Notes under the pieces: generated by a model
What the model saw: the letters and a program-made list of their open reading frames with translations, nothing else
What the model was told of the DNA's origin: nothing
Database searches by the model: none
Source: Raffaelea ambrosiae
Taxonomy: Eukaryota > Ascomycota > Sordariomycetes > Ophiostomatales > Ophiostomataceae
NCBI GenBank assembly: GCA_002778195.1
Contig: PCDI01000003.1
Location: 2,997,913-3,061,912, forward strand
Length of the DNA stretch: 64,000 nucleotides
Direction: 5' to 3'
Translations under genes and position numbers: made by a program
Part shown: in pieces, positions 43,768 to 54,228 of the stretch
Layout of the letters: the number at the start of each line of letters is the position of its first letter
Numbering within the stretch: position 1 is the stretch's first letter

Positions 43768-45879
43768 TCAAGTGTCAGGTCCACTGAATAATGAAATTAG
43801 CAAAATGTAGTATGAGACTAGAGGGTGTTGTGGAGTCTCACACGTTTTCACGTTGATCGAAGGCGGTGACGGCTCGGTATTCGGCGCAGAGGGATCAGCA
43901 TCAATAGACTGTGTCGCATCATCTCCAGGCATATTTTTTGTTGGGTCTAGAATGCATAACAGAAGAGACGTGGAAGGAATATCGTCACCATTTCTGCATT
44001 CAACAGGAACCTCACATACGGCCATGCGCTGACGGATCCCAGTGACCTTCTTCTCCATCAAGCGTATCTCAGCGACAAGGGTCTCCGCTGCGGAGTGAAG
44101 ATGGTCTATCGCGGCCTGAGTAGCGCACATGGTAAGACCATGATTGACGGACTGAAGAATGTTGTTGTAAAATGCCACTGGATCGATGTGCCATCCAAGT
44201 TGTCCTCGTTTCATGATGATGTCGATCGCCCGGAGCGGGTCTTCCAAGAACTTTGTGACGTAAGCAAGCATGTAAATGGCCGATTTGTTCTCCGTTTCTG
44301 GGGGCTGTATGTCGAGGGCAGAACAGCTGACAAAGTTCTTGTCGGTGGGAAGGTACTTTTTCTCAACAAAGTATTGGGAGATGAGAAGAAAGTCATCGAA
44401 ATGATTCCGCTTCAATGGATCCAAGAATGCAACCACCAAGTCATCTTCGCGCGTGTATCCAACAACAGTGCAATACCAAGAGTCGTTCGCGTAGACAGGG
44501 ATAATTTGGAATGTTCTATGACGGGGTCGACATGGCCACTTGGTTATTTTGCCGTCTTGTCTCCATTGGTTCCACAGCTTGGGGTCGAAGCAATACACAT
44601 CTTCTCCACTAGAGTTTGCGCAGAACCGGAGGCACAGAAGGATGGTGTCAAGGGTGAAGTTGGTTCCGTGTTTTGTTTCTCTCTCAAATGAGCCAAGGCT
44701 ACACCTTCCGGAAACACTCGACATATGCTTTTCCAGCTTGTCCATGCATGCGACTGCAAATTGTTCGGGAGAGTCGTTGTCGGTTGGTTTGGACTGGATC
44801 AGGTTGCCATAAATAGGTGCTCTGTCCGATGGTTCTTTGATCTGATCGCTCCCGCTCAAGTATCGCAGCCGCTTGGCTATCGCGGGGAGGGACGGGTCAT
44901 TGAGCTCTCGCTTTGGAGTTGCAGGTTCTGGCTGTGGTGAGGGTGAGTCCCCCCGGCCATCCCAACGAGACACAACAATTGGTCGTGGCCCAGTGCAACG
45001 TCCGGCAATGTAGAGCACGCCGTCCATGTTGTCGTGGAAGGCACAATAAGAATGGACAAACTGGTGTCAAGAGGAAAGTCAGTGGGAGTTGTTGGGAAGG
45101 ATTGGTCTATCTGTTGGTGCGTGTTTGTGCGTCTTCCTGTGCGTGATGGGCAGCAGAGTGCTAAACAGTATCCTCACCTTGAAGTGTCTCCCAAGATCCA
45201 GCTGCGTTGTGTAAGCCTTTCCACAGCTGTGAACTGGGCATGCCCACGGTAAGATGTCTGTGCCCAGCCTGTAATTTTCAGGAAACAACGCTCCCCGGGG
45301 AGCCCTATCTGTGTTTTCAACGGGAGCCATGGTGTACTCTCGTTGTCTGGCCGCATGTCGGATTTCATCCACATATAGGAACCATGTTCTGTTGAGTTTT
45401 CCCGGCTTGTGGGTGGAAGACGTTAGCGATGTCCCAAAAACGTCATATTACGGGGGTTGAACAAATGGGGTTGGGCTTACCGCAACGAGCTTCTCTGGCC
45501 CGAAGGAGGAGGCAAACGACTGCCCGTTGTTTTCCTCATATTCCTCGGATATGGTGCGAATAATGTCTTGGCTGTTGTCACTAAACAGCTCCTTCAGAGT
45601 CTTTCGCTGGTCCCAATCTTCAGCAACAACGAAGACTTCCTCAAGAACGTGTTCGTGCTCTCCTCTGTGTCTGTTTCCCCTTGCCAGAAATGAGCATGTA
45701 CGACACGCACCCGCCCTTCTGATCGCAACAGTGGGGTCTTCGTCGAGTGCAAGAGGCAAATTTTCCCCCTGTCTAGCAGGGAAACTCCTGTGTTTGTCTT
45801 TTCTGTGAGAGTCGAAGACCGCTGGTAATGCTTCTATCGCAACAGGGGGGTCGCACCATATACAGAGAAGGGTGTGCAT
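43768..45879 (-). CDS. C2H2 zinc-finger protein with Ulp1-like, probably inactive, domain
   Basis: Proposed 639 residues in three exons: 45,879-45,481, 45,405-45,178 and 45,060-43,768. Intron 2 (GTGAGG...CACCAG) is sound; intron 1 needs an AAG acceptor to keep frame. A finger-like Cys6-x2-Cys9-x15-His25-x4-His30 opens the protein. A C2H2 finger (Cys189, Cys194, His207, His212) is split by intron 2. The last exon has the order of a C48/Ulp1 fold: FTLDTILLCLRF, VYCFDPKLWNQW, FQIIPVYANDSWYCTVVGY, LVVAFLDPL, then SAIYMLAYVTKFL. The His before Trp is missing, and the Asp-Cys-Gly equivalent reads Lys-Ser-Ala, so no protease triad remains. A helical segment and Pro/Ser-rich tail follow. A homologue lies at 63,103. 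Ulp1 relation is inference. Confidence 0.7.
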
Positions 45880-47886
45880 AGTGACTGAAAGGATAGGGCC
45901 TCTTGTGGGTAGAAGGGCTCGGACTGGGCAGTAGAGTCAGGGTTCTGAGAGGGGGTAAGCAGGCACCTATATGGTGCCTTAGGTAGTGGATTGGAAGGAG
46001 AGAATGGGGGGGAATATGCCGTGAGTGTAATTCAAAGGTTCTAGGAATGCGCAAGGGCGTAGGAAGAGTTGGAAAAAAATAGGAACGAACACGGTTCCGT
46101 CGAATGCTAGGGAAAACAATTAGAAGATAAGCGGTAACGAACAGGTGAATATGAACTGGAAAATAAGAAGGACAATTACGGGGAAAAGAAAGAAGAGAGA
46201 GGGAAATCAAAAAAAAAAAAAAATTGAAGAACAGAAGAGGGAGAAAAGATGCCCGAAGGCAGCGCCAGGGGAGCGCCGAGGGGGGACTATGGCAAGGCAG
46301 ACACGGGAAGCACACCGCCTCCACAAGGCAAGGCTGGCAACGTAGGCGTCAAATACTGGTCCATGTCGGTCGCGTATCTAGACCAATGCTGGAGGTTCAC
46401 CGTATCAACAGAAGGCCGTCAAGGCCATCTAGTCAATTAACGGGGCAATATATTGTTTAACGGATGCATGCTAGCTGCATAATCTCACGAGAAACCCTGT
46501 TTTGCCCCCTGTCATTGAGTTTATGACCACACAGTTGTGTCGTTTCACTCCAGATCCGGTCAAGTCTCATGCGCATGAAAAAGGAGTGCTGCAGCAGGAC
46601 CTACACCATTCGTCATTTTGAATACCAGGGCAAGCAACCCTCTGCCCATTTCAGGAGACTCACATCTGCGCGTGGGTAGAGAGGCTGCGGCTATCGGGAC
46701 ACTTACCCGGTACAACTTGGCGCGTCGCAATAGGTCACAAGTTCTTGCATGGTCAATGCTATGTGAATTGGGGAAATTAAGGATGATTTTTTCCCCTCAC
46801 GGCTTACAGGAAGTTTTGCTCGCAGTCATGCCCGCCGTAAGCACGGTGAAATGCATCGCAAAGCCACGTGACCATGCGTGTAGTAGATCTTGATAGTCAC
46901 GTGATATTTGTGTAGTATCAATCGTTAGTCAGGAAACTATCACGTGACACGTCATGCTTTGATCCAACCCGGAAGATCTACCATACTCTTTTATTGACTG
47001 TGAACAGATGCTGTTAATAAAATCTTCGATATACACCCTATCTGTCTTGTGTCGTGTACAACGTTGAGCAGCCTACCCCGAGTGTCGAGTATGACCACTT
47101 GCCACAGTGACACTTCATCAGCGTAGAATTATGTAACATTTGTTCGTGGTCACTTTGTACTATATCTCCCTCCTACCAGGACATACTTGTGGGATAAAAA
47201 AAATATTCAGCCGCCTCCATAGAACCGCGTGCCACTACAGGCCCGGTGATGTGTGACCCGGACACAAGGTCAATCCTTAGAGAAGTATCGGCGCCCAACG
47301 CAGATTAGTCCCCCGCCAGTGGCACGACGTCGAGATTTTTTGTTTATTTTTATTACTCTTCTTCTATTTCCCAAGATAACCGCATCGGACAAACGGAACG
47401 CTCGCACTAGGGGCGTAAGGCCCGGCGGGGGGGAAGTGTTGCCGTAGGTATGGTAACGTATATGACCTAGTCCACCAGCCAGCCGCGTGATATATGAAGA
47501 CAGCGTTAATCCTCACTCAAACGATAGCCCCCTTCCTTTTGGATGCGGAACCGAAAAAGAAACCAAACAAAACGCCACCAAGCAGCTTCCCCGCTTATAG
47601 GCAGGTCTCAAAGGGCTCTCTGCAGACATGGTAAGTAGTGCCCCCCCCTCCCCCTAGTATATGAGCACTAGCTGACAGGAGGAGGGACTAATGACAATGA
47701 TAGTCAAAGGCTATGATCGGAGTCAACGTAACGAAAAGACGCCTTATAAGGTTTGGATCAATGCATATGGACAACTGTAAAAAGCTACAGTAAAGAAGCA
47801 ACGACTCACTAAAGAAAAACAAGAGCCATTAGCCTGTACCTCGATGGCGTTTGGCGAGTCTTTATTACATACATGTAGTCAGCGGA
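45880..47886. other. Intergenic, with three CACGTG sites; no gene seen
   Basis: No motif-bearing frame. CACGTG occurs at 46,865, 46,898 and 46,941, the last two as TCACGTGA, within 82 bases. CACGTG is the core site of bHLH regulators such as Pho4/Cbf1 types. Alternatively, 46.9-47.1 kb, with AATAAA and TATA-like words, could be part of an old LTR; I found no terminal repeats. Confidence 0.4.
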
Positions 47887-48600
47887 CTAATCTTTCATCT
47901 CTCTCTTCGTCATAATCCCCCCCCTGATCACTGTCTTTATAGTATGGCCACAAGCTACTGCCACCTTCTCGAGAGGAACGGCCATGTGTACGTTGAGTGC
48001 GGGGACGGCATATTCGCCACCACGAGCCTTGCTCCTCTTAGTCCTACGACGCCATGGCATCTGAAAACCACCGGTGGCTGGGTCGCGTATATGGTCATTG
48101 AGGATTGGGTTATTTCGCTGAGCGACGAGCTTTGTCACCGTGACGTGGATATTCTTTGACTTGGATCGTTCGAACAACCGGCCCTGAACTAGAAAGCTCT
48201 CGTGATCAAAGACGGCATTGCTACAGGGCTGACTGGGCCTGAAATCGGCAGGCAAAACAAAGCGGTTGGTGAAGTCGAATGTCATAGCCAACAAGAACCG
48301 GTCAGACTAGTCGAATAAGGTTTCGACGTCACCCGACAAGATCTGGAACGTGGCCACAAAGAGTGGGCCCTTTTGTACGACCAGAACTTGTCACGATGAC
48401 CAAATCATGGGCTACAATGCGAATATATTCCACTTCCTGGGGAACCGGTGGTCTGTCTGCTGTCTCAGTCGTGCTGGCGAATATCGGCGCTGCTTTGACG
48501 ACAATGAAAAGAAGGTCCTCCTTGCAGAAGAGATATCCCTGGTCGACTGAAGTACCTCCTTGCGGAGCCGGCATACCCTCTTACGGCATAGCGCACTGTG
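47887..48600 (-). pseudogene. Broken gene, unrecognised
   Basis: Minus-strand coding from about 48,580 reads FCKEDLLFIVVKAAPIF and VEYIRIVAHDLVIVTSS, then shifts frame near 48,385 to VVQKGPLFVATFQILSGDV. It meets TAG at 48,307-48,309 after LFD, and continues SDRFLLAMTFDFTNRFVLP, SNAVFDHESFLVQGRLF and NIHVTVTKLVAQ to the stop at 47,887. One frameshift and one stop break an otherwise good reading of roughly 230 residues. Beta-rich composition; no family recognised. An intron could explain the frame change but not the TAG. Confidence 0.45.
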
Positions 48601-49242
48601 TATGATGGCCATTTCGAAGTAGAAAATTACCGTATCCGGGATAAAAAAACCGCACAAGTAGCGCGCGGATCTTGCCCGGGTCACGTGACCAATCTTATCT
48701 ACAGTTCGGTAGGGAAAAAGATGCGAAGAAAGAAGGCAGGCAAAGAAAATAAGTAAAGTCAAAAGTGAAAGATATATAGATTTAAAATTAATCAACTTAA
48801 ATAATAAACGAAAATACAAAAATAAAAAATAAAATCAAAATCAAAAATCGGTGAAAGAAATGGCACGCGACAATGGGATGACAACTTGCTGGTGGAAATG
48901 CCCGTTGGTGATGTTACAACTGCGGGACTACCCCAAAATGGCATCACCGACAATCGCCAAGCCTGGACAAAAACCGTGCCCGAAAACAGGGACACAACAC
49001 GGGACGTACGAGCACTGGGCCTAGTACGGGGCTCCGTTACGTCACGAATTTGCACCGATCGTGTCACGGGCGATTACACATATCTTTTTCCACTTTCTTT
49101 TCTCCATGACCTGACAAACCAGTCTTCAGCTCCAGCTCCCTTTTTATAACTGAGAACCCAAGTGTGAGCCCGTCGATTTTTTTCTCCTCTACCACGCACA
49201 CTCTACATACTCCGACAACCAAAAACAAGACAGTACACCACC
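48601..49242. other. Intergenic; 12-bp CACGTG palindrome at 48,679
   Basis: GGTCACGTGACC (48,679-48,690) is a perfect palindrome. The rest, including the 49.1-49.2 kb CT-rich stretch, is the probable promoter and leader of the hexose transporter. No gene seen. Confidence 0.5.
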
Positions 49243-51266
49243 ATGTCGCCCTTCAAGCGCAACGACCATAGCGGTCAGAAGGAGCACGTCGAAGCCAGCA
49301 ACGATGTTGTTGCTGAGCAGAAGGTCACTTTCAAGGCCTGCTTCCTCGGCCTTGTCGCCTCCATTGGCGGCTTCCTCTTTGGCTATGCCAGGTGAGTGAT
49401 GGAGCTGTTTCTCCGTTCCAGCTAAATTCCACGTCTTCACCGCTGACGCCAGGAATCAGTGGTCAGATCTCCGGCTTCTTCCTCATGGATGACTACTCCC
49501 ACCGTTTTGGCGAGCTTCAACGCGACGGCTCCTATACCTTCAGCGCCGCCCGCCAGGGCACCATTGTCGGCCTCCTCAGCGCTGGCTGCCTCGTCGGGTC
49601 GCTGATCTCCGGAAACCTCGCCGATAGAATCGGCCGACGTATGACCATCTCGCTGACCGCGCTCTGGACCTGCGTCGGCACCATCATCGAGATCTCCTCG
49701 TCGACGCACTGGGTGCAGTTCGCGCTCGGCCGGCTGGTTACGGGCTTTGGCATCGGCTCGCTCTCGGTTGTGGTGCCCATGTACCAGTCCGAGTCCAGCC
49801 CGGCCATCATCCGCGGCCTGCTCATCTCCTGCTACCAGCTCTTCGTCACGCTCGGCATCTGGACGGCCGAGATGATCAACTGGGGCACCGAGTCCCGCAA
49901 CAGCACCGCCGCGTGGCGCATTCCCAACGGCATGTCCTTTCTCTTTGCGCTCATCCTCGGCGGCGGCATTCTGTTCTTGCCGGAGAGCCCGCGCTACGCC
50001 TTCCGCAAGGGCCGCGAGGAGGAGGCCCGCCAGACCATCGCCGGGCTGGCTGGCGTCGACGCGCATGCGCCCAGCGTCAACCGCGAGATAGACGAGATCC
50101 GGGAAAAGCTCGACGAGGAGCGCGCGCTGCCAGATACCGCGTGGCACGAGATCTTTACGGGACCGCGCATGTTCTACCGCACCATGCTGGGCATTGTCCT
50201 GCAGGCGGGCCAGCAGCTGACAGGCGTCAACTTTTTCTTTGTGGGTCACTCCTCCAGCACGCGCTGAGCCCAAAATTCGACAACATGCTAACAGGCATAT
50301 CTCCACTTCTGATAGTACTTTGGCACGACCGTGTTTGCCTCGACGGGTCTGAGCAACAGCTACGTCACCCAGCTGATTCTCGGCTCTGTCAACTTTGCCT
50401 GCACATTTGCCGGCCTCGTGGTCGTGCAAAAGTGCGGCCGCCGCAAGGCCTTGATGGCAGGCGCTCTGTGGATGATGATGTGCTTCCTGTACGAACGAGC
50501 CCGCTTTTGTCCCCTGTAGTCTTTTTGTTTATTTTTGTTTATTTTTATTTTTTTGCCCACTCCGATGCTAACCATGGCCCACAGAATCTACGCATTTGTC
50601 GGCCACTTTGCCCTTGACCGGAACAACCCGCTCTCAACGCCGTCTGCTGGCGCGGCCCTTGTCACCTTCTCGTGCCTGGCCATTGCTGCCTTTGCTACCA
50701 CCTGGGGCCCTCTTGTCTGGGCCGTTGTCGCCGAGTTGTATCCGTCGCAATACCGCAGCAGATGCATGGCCCTGGCCACGTCGGCCAACTGGCTGTGGAA
50801 CTTTCTCATCTCCTTTTTGTAAGCCTGCCAATTTACGGATCCCTGGTTCTCTTCCTCTCCTTTTCCTTTTCCCTCGCCCTGTCAAAAATTGCGTCTTTAT
50901 TTGTTGTTGTTCTTCATCTCCTCTTTTATCTCTTAGTTCGCTTTTTGTGTTCCCTGGTTCTATTTCCAGTTCCTTTGCCCTACTTTTAGCCACACTAACA
51001 CGACTAGCACCCGCTTCATTACCGACGCCATCGACTACTTTTACGGCCTCGTCTTCGCTGGCTGCTGTGCTGCCCTAGTGGCCATTGTGTTCTTTTTCCT
51101 CATCGAATCCAAGGATCGCTCTCTCGAGGAAATCGACACCATGTACATGCAGCATGTCAACCCCATCACATCCAGCAAGTGGAAGCCCGACAACAACAAC
51201 AACAACAACAGCAACAAGTCTTCTGTCCCCGAGGAGCTAGCTTCTTCAGAGGGCCAGTCGGCTTAA
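49243..51266 (+). CDS. MFS monosaccharide transporter (sugar porter family)
   Basis: 531 residues in five exons: 49,243-49,391, 49,460-50,240, 50,316-50,488, 50,585-50,818 and 51,008-51,266. Introns are 68, 75, 96 and 189 bp, all GT-AG. The first acceptor must be AATCAG (ending 49,459): it restores GFLFGYASGQISGFF, while the more obvious GCCAG eight bases earlier breaks the frame. Sugar-porter marks: DRIGRR after helix 2, GRLVTGFGIGSLSVVVPMYQSE, LPESPRY after helix 6, QAGQQLTGVNFFFYFGT in helix 7 and FATTWGPLVWAVVAELYP in helix 10. It imports hexose across the plasma membrane, probably by proton symport. The tail has an Asn run from a CAA/AAC repeat. Confidence 0.93.
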
Positions 51267-52290
51267 GAGCGAAGGTGGACAATTTCCCAAACGTAGTGGA
51301 TCTCTCTTTTTTTTGTTTGTTTGTTTGTTTGTTTGTTTGTTTGTTTGATGTTTGTTTGCTATAGAGCTGTACGAGGAAACACTCAATTGGAGAGATAGAC
51401 TGTAAAATAGAGGGAAACCGCACACACAGGATTTGAATGTATTACCCGGTACTATAGATTAGGTACAAAAAAGAACAAGAAAGCAAGATTTTTTTTTAGA
51501 GATGCGCTTCTTCTGTTTCGACGAGCAAAATAGCGATGGCTGTTATACAAATATATGCGGCTCCGTAATACTTTTTCTACCTGCCCTGGCTAAGGCCCGA
51601 GGTAGCACCGCAGGGGGGTCCACGCCAGTGGATCTGCCGTGCTTGTATAAATACTGTGGGTTCTCCGGCACGTCCGGCTTGCTGTGGTGCAATTTTTTTC
51701 GATGAGAACCAAGTCGCAGTTTCGCTGGGCATGCCACCCCAGGTGGCAAGGCTGCGTCGTATGTCCCATTACAGGAGATGCCCCGTCCGGCACATACGAG
51801 ACAAATGGGGAGATCGATGCATCTTCAGCGGATACACGCCGATTTTGACGATCCATTCTCAATGCGCCACGGCAGTTGCACCCTGTATAGATCCAGCCAC
51901 GCTAGCATCACGTGCGGCAAAGACTTCTATGCGTCGGAGTTTTGTAAATTTGCATCGTACGAGAGCGAGAATATAAAGGTCCGAACACAATTCGGCGTGT
52001 GATAGGCCGCGCACCAAGTTGCTGCTGTCTCCATTCAACTACCGGGATTCCTCTAGTCGTTCAAAAACTTGGCAGCTTGCTTGGCATGGCGGGATGACCG
52101 TGCGAAGACAAAACAGCCCACAGGCACATACTATGTACGTCGTCACTACAGTACTGCTAGCACCACGTGGCAATGCGGACCTCCCGTTGCCATACACTAA
52201 ACTGGCGTGTGTGGGGGGCGGGCGAGGCTGAGAAAGTGACGTGACAAGACAAACGTGAACCATTCATGTATTCGAGAACTCATCGACCAC
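51267..52290. other. 3' region with (GTTT)n; no gene seen
   Basis: About nine GTTT units lie at 51,311-51,347 in the transporter 3' UTR. The remainder (51.4-52.3 kb) has only short, conflicting frames. Confidence 0.6.
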
Positions 52291-53409
52291 TCAGTACGTC
52301 CCGTCCACCTTTTGTTTGGCCAGCCGCTTCCACACGTAGTCGCCCGCCTGCACCGGCTCGTAATGCGGCGCCTCCTTGCCGTCGGCGCTGACCCGGTCAA
52401 AGGGCAGCGTTGCAATCACCGTATCGTAACTCGGCCCAAAGAAGAACGGAATCGAGTAGCGCTCCCGGCCCGTCTTGTTGATGACGCGGTGCAGCGTCGA
52501 CGTGAACACGTCGTTGGACCAGCGCGACATCATGTCGCCAATGTTGACGACGAACGCGCCCGGAATGGGCGGCGCCTCGATCCACTCGCCCCGGCCATTC
52601 AGAATCTGCAGGCCGGCCTCCTGTCCCTGGCACAAGATCGTGAAGCACTCGATATCCTGGTGGGCGCCAATGCCGAGCGTGGTAGGATCGTCGGCCTCTT
52701 GGGGCGGGTAGTGGATGATGCGCATCATGGCGCCCGGCCGTCGGAACATGGGGTCAAAGTAGGAGGGGTCGGGTGCGCCGAGGGCCGTGGCGAACAGCTG
52801 GATGAGGCGACGGGCAAGAGTGAGCACCTCCGCGTAGTAGGGCGCGACCTCGTCCCGGAAGTTGGTCGGCAGAGGGGGCCAGTAGTTGGGGCCCTGCATC
52901 TTGTTATCGCCCCAAGCTGTCCCGTATTAGCACGAAGTAGTTATGTAGTTACTGCTCTGATGGGCTGGAATAGGTTTGTGCCTACCCTCGTCGGTCGTCT
53001 CGGCAGACTGGATCGGGTCCAGCTCCGCCTCATAGCCCCAGTTGAACGACTCGTTCAGGTCCGGCTTGCGCGTCGTGTCGACGATGGTGTCGCCCGGTCC
53101 TTCATATCCCCGCAGCAGCTTGTTCTTGCTGAAATGGGTTTCATTCTTCTGCTCGAGGGGAAGCGCAAAGAAGGTCTTGCTGGCGTCAAAGACCCGGTCG
53201 ATGACGGCTTGGGAGACGCCGTGGTCCTTGATATAGAAAAAGCCTACTTTGCTGCACGCTTGGTACAGCTGGGCGACCACGTCGTCCCGGGGTTGCGCGA
53301 GCGAAATGATGGGGATCTCGCTAAAGTCCGCCTTGCGCGACTTGTCCGACAGCACCGTCCGTGTCTTGCCCGAGAACGATGTGAAGGTCAGCGGCTCTTC
53401 GTGAGGCAT
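52291..53409 (-). CDS. 2-oxoglutarate/Fe(II) dioxygenase, isopenicillin-N-synthase-like
   Basis: 349 residues in two exons: 53,409-52,986 and 52,916-52,291, with a 69-bp intron (GTAGGC...GACAG). The N-terminal DIOX_N half has EIPIISLAQ, KVGFFYIKDHGVSQAVIDRV, LLRGYEGPGD and DLNESFNWGYEAELD. The catalytic half keeps the iron ligands His227 and Asp229 (GAHQDIECFTIL) and His284 (STLHRVIN), and the 2-oxoglutarate-binding Arg294-x-Ser296 (RYS). It should therefore be active. This family includes thymine-7-hydroxylase, gibberellin-type and secondary-metabolite oxidases. The divergent neighbour is a nucleobase permease, so a nucleobase substrate is attractive but unproven. ATG 53,409 is chosen because the upstream extension is hydrophobic and atypical. 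Confidence 0.9.
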
Positions 53410-54228
53410 CGTGGACGTTGTTGGCCGTGGCTGTTGATGGCAATGGAAGCCAAGTTGTGATCCCGAAAGAAGACGGATGCAAGCCAACATGAAACAAAAT
53501 AGCCATGACGTGAATGCCGAGAATAAGGCTCCCATTTACCTAGCAACGATCTCGGTATCTTATCATTATCATAGTATCTAGCTGCGGTCCGCAGGCTCGG
53601 AAAGTCTCGCCGATGCATACGGGACCCGGCAAAGAAGCCAAGACGCTTGTGTCAGAGTTTTACCAGGGATGCTGGATGTCAGGCATCCTATCTCGATATT
53701 GCGGGCGATCTACCAATGACACTGTTTCTGTAAAGGAAACGTCGAAACTGCCATCGAACCAGCAAGGCCGATCGCATGCCATTCTGTTATCATAAACGGG
53801 GCTTTCTGTTGCTAAACGCGTCCAGCGGGTTCTCAATCGTGCGGCCGCAACGTTATCGCGGCGGCAAATCGGATATGATATCGAACAAGCCCAAATGAAG
53901 AGGCGGGAACGGCGACGAACCCCAGATGACGATGCAGAGTGTTTGTCCCATTGTCAAATGATCACCCCGATAAGATGCAGCTTGCCGTGTGTCTCCTGCT
54001 TGTCGCCCACGGAGCCGGGCGACATCCGGAGGGTCCCAGACCACCACTAATAGTACGCAGTGAGCCACCCACGTTGGAAGTCGGAAAGGAGGCATACTCC
54101 ATCCTTCTGTGCTTTCGAACGAGACTGTATGCGTCGCCCGTCCCGTCACCCCGTTCCGTTGAAGGCTCATAACGACTGCATGGTGTGAGAGAGGGGGAAT
54201 ATTTCTCGTCTACAACCCAACCAACACG
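53410..54228. other. Divergent promoter region, dioxygenase / nucleobase permease
   Basis: 819 bases between the two start codons, with no credible gene. It holds the GATA cluster described separately and further single GATA words near 53,871-53,880 and 53,971. Its layout allows shared control of both genes. Confidence 0.6.
53556..53578. promoter_or_regulatory. Cluster of four GATA-factor sites
   Basis: TATC (GATA on the other strand) occurs at 53,556, 53,561, 53,567 and 53,575, two of them as TTATCA. Closely spaced GATA words are the preferred target of AreA/NIT2 nitrogen regulators. The cluster lies about 150 bases upstream of the dioxygenase start. Binding is inferred. Confidence 0.5.

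Noticed and set aside
49437..50429. 330-codon minus-strand frame over the hexose transporter
   Set aside because: Antisense shadow of GC-biased codons; the plus strand has clear sugar-porter motifs.
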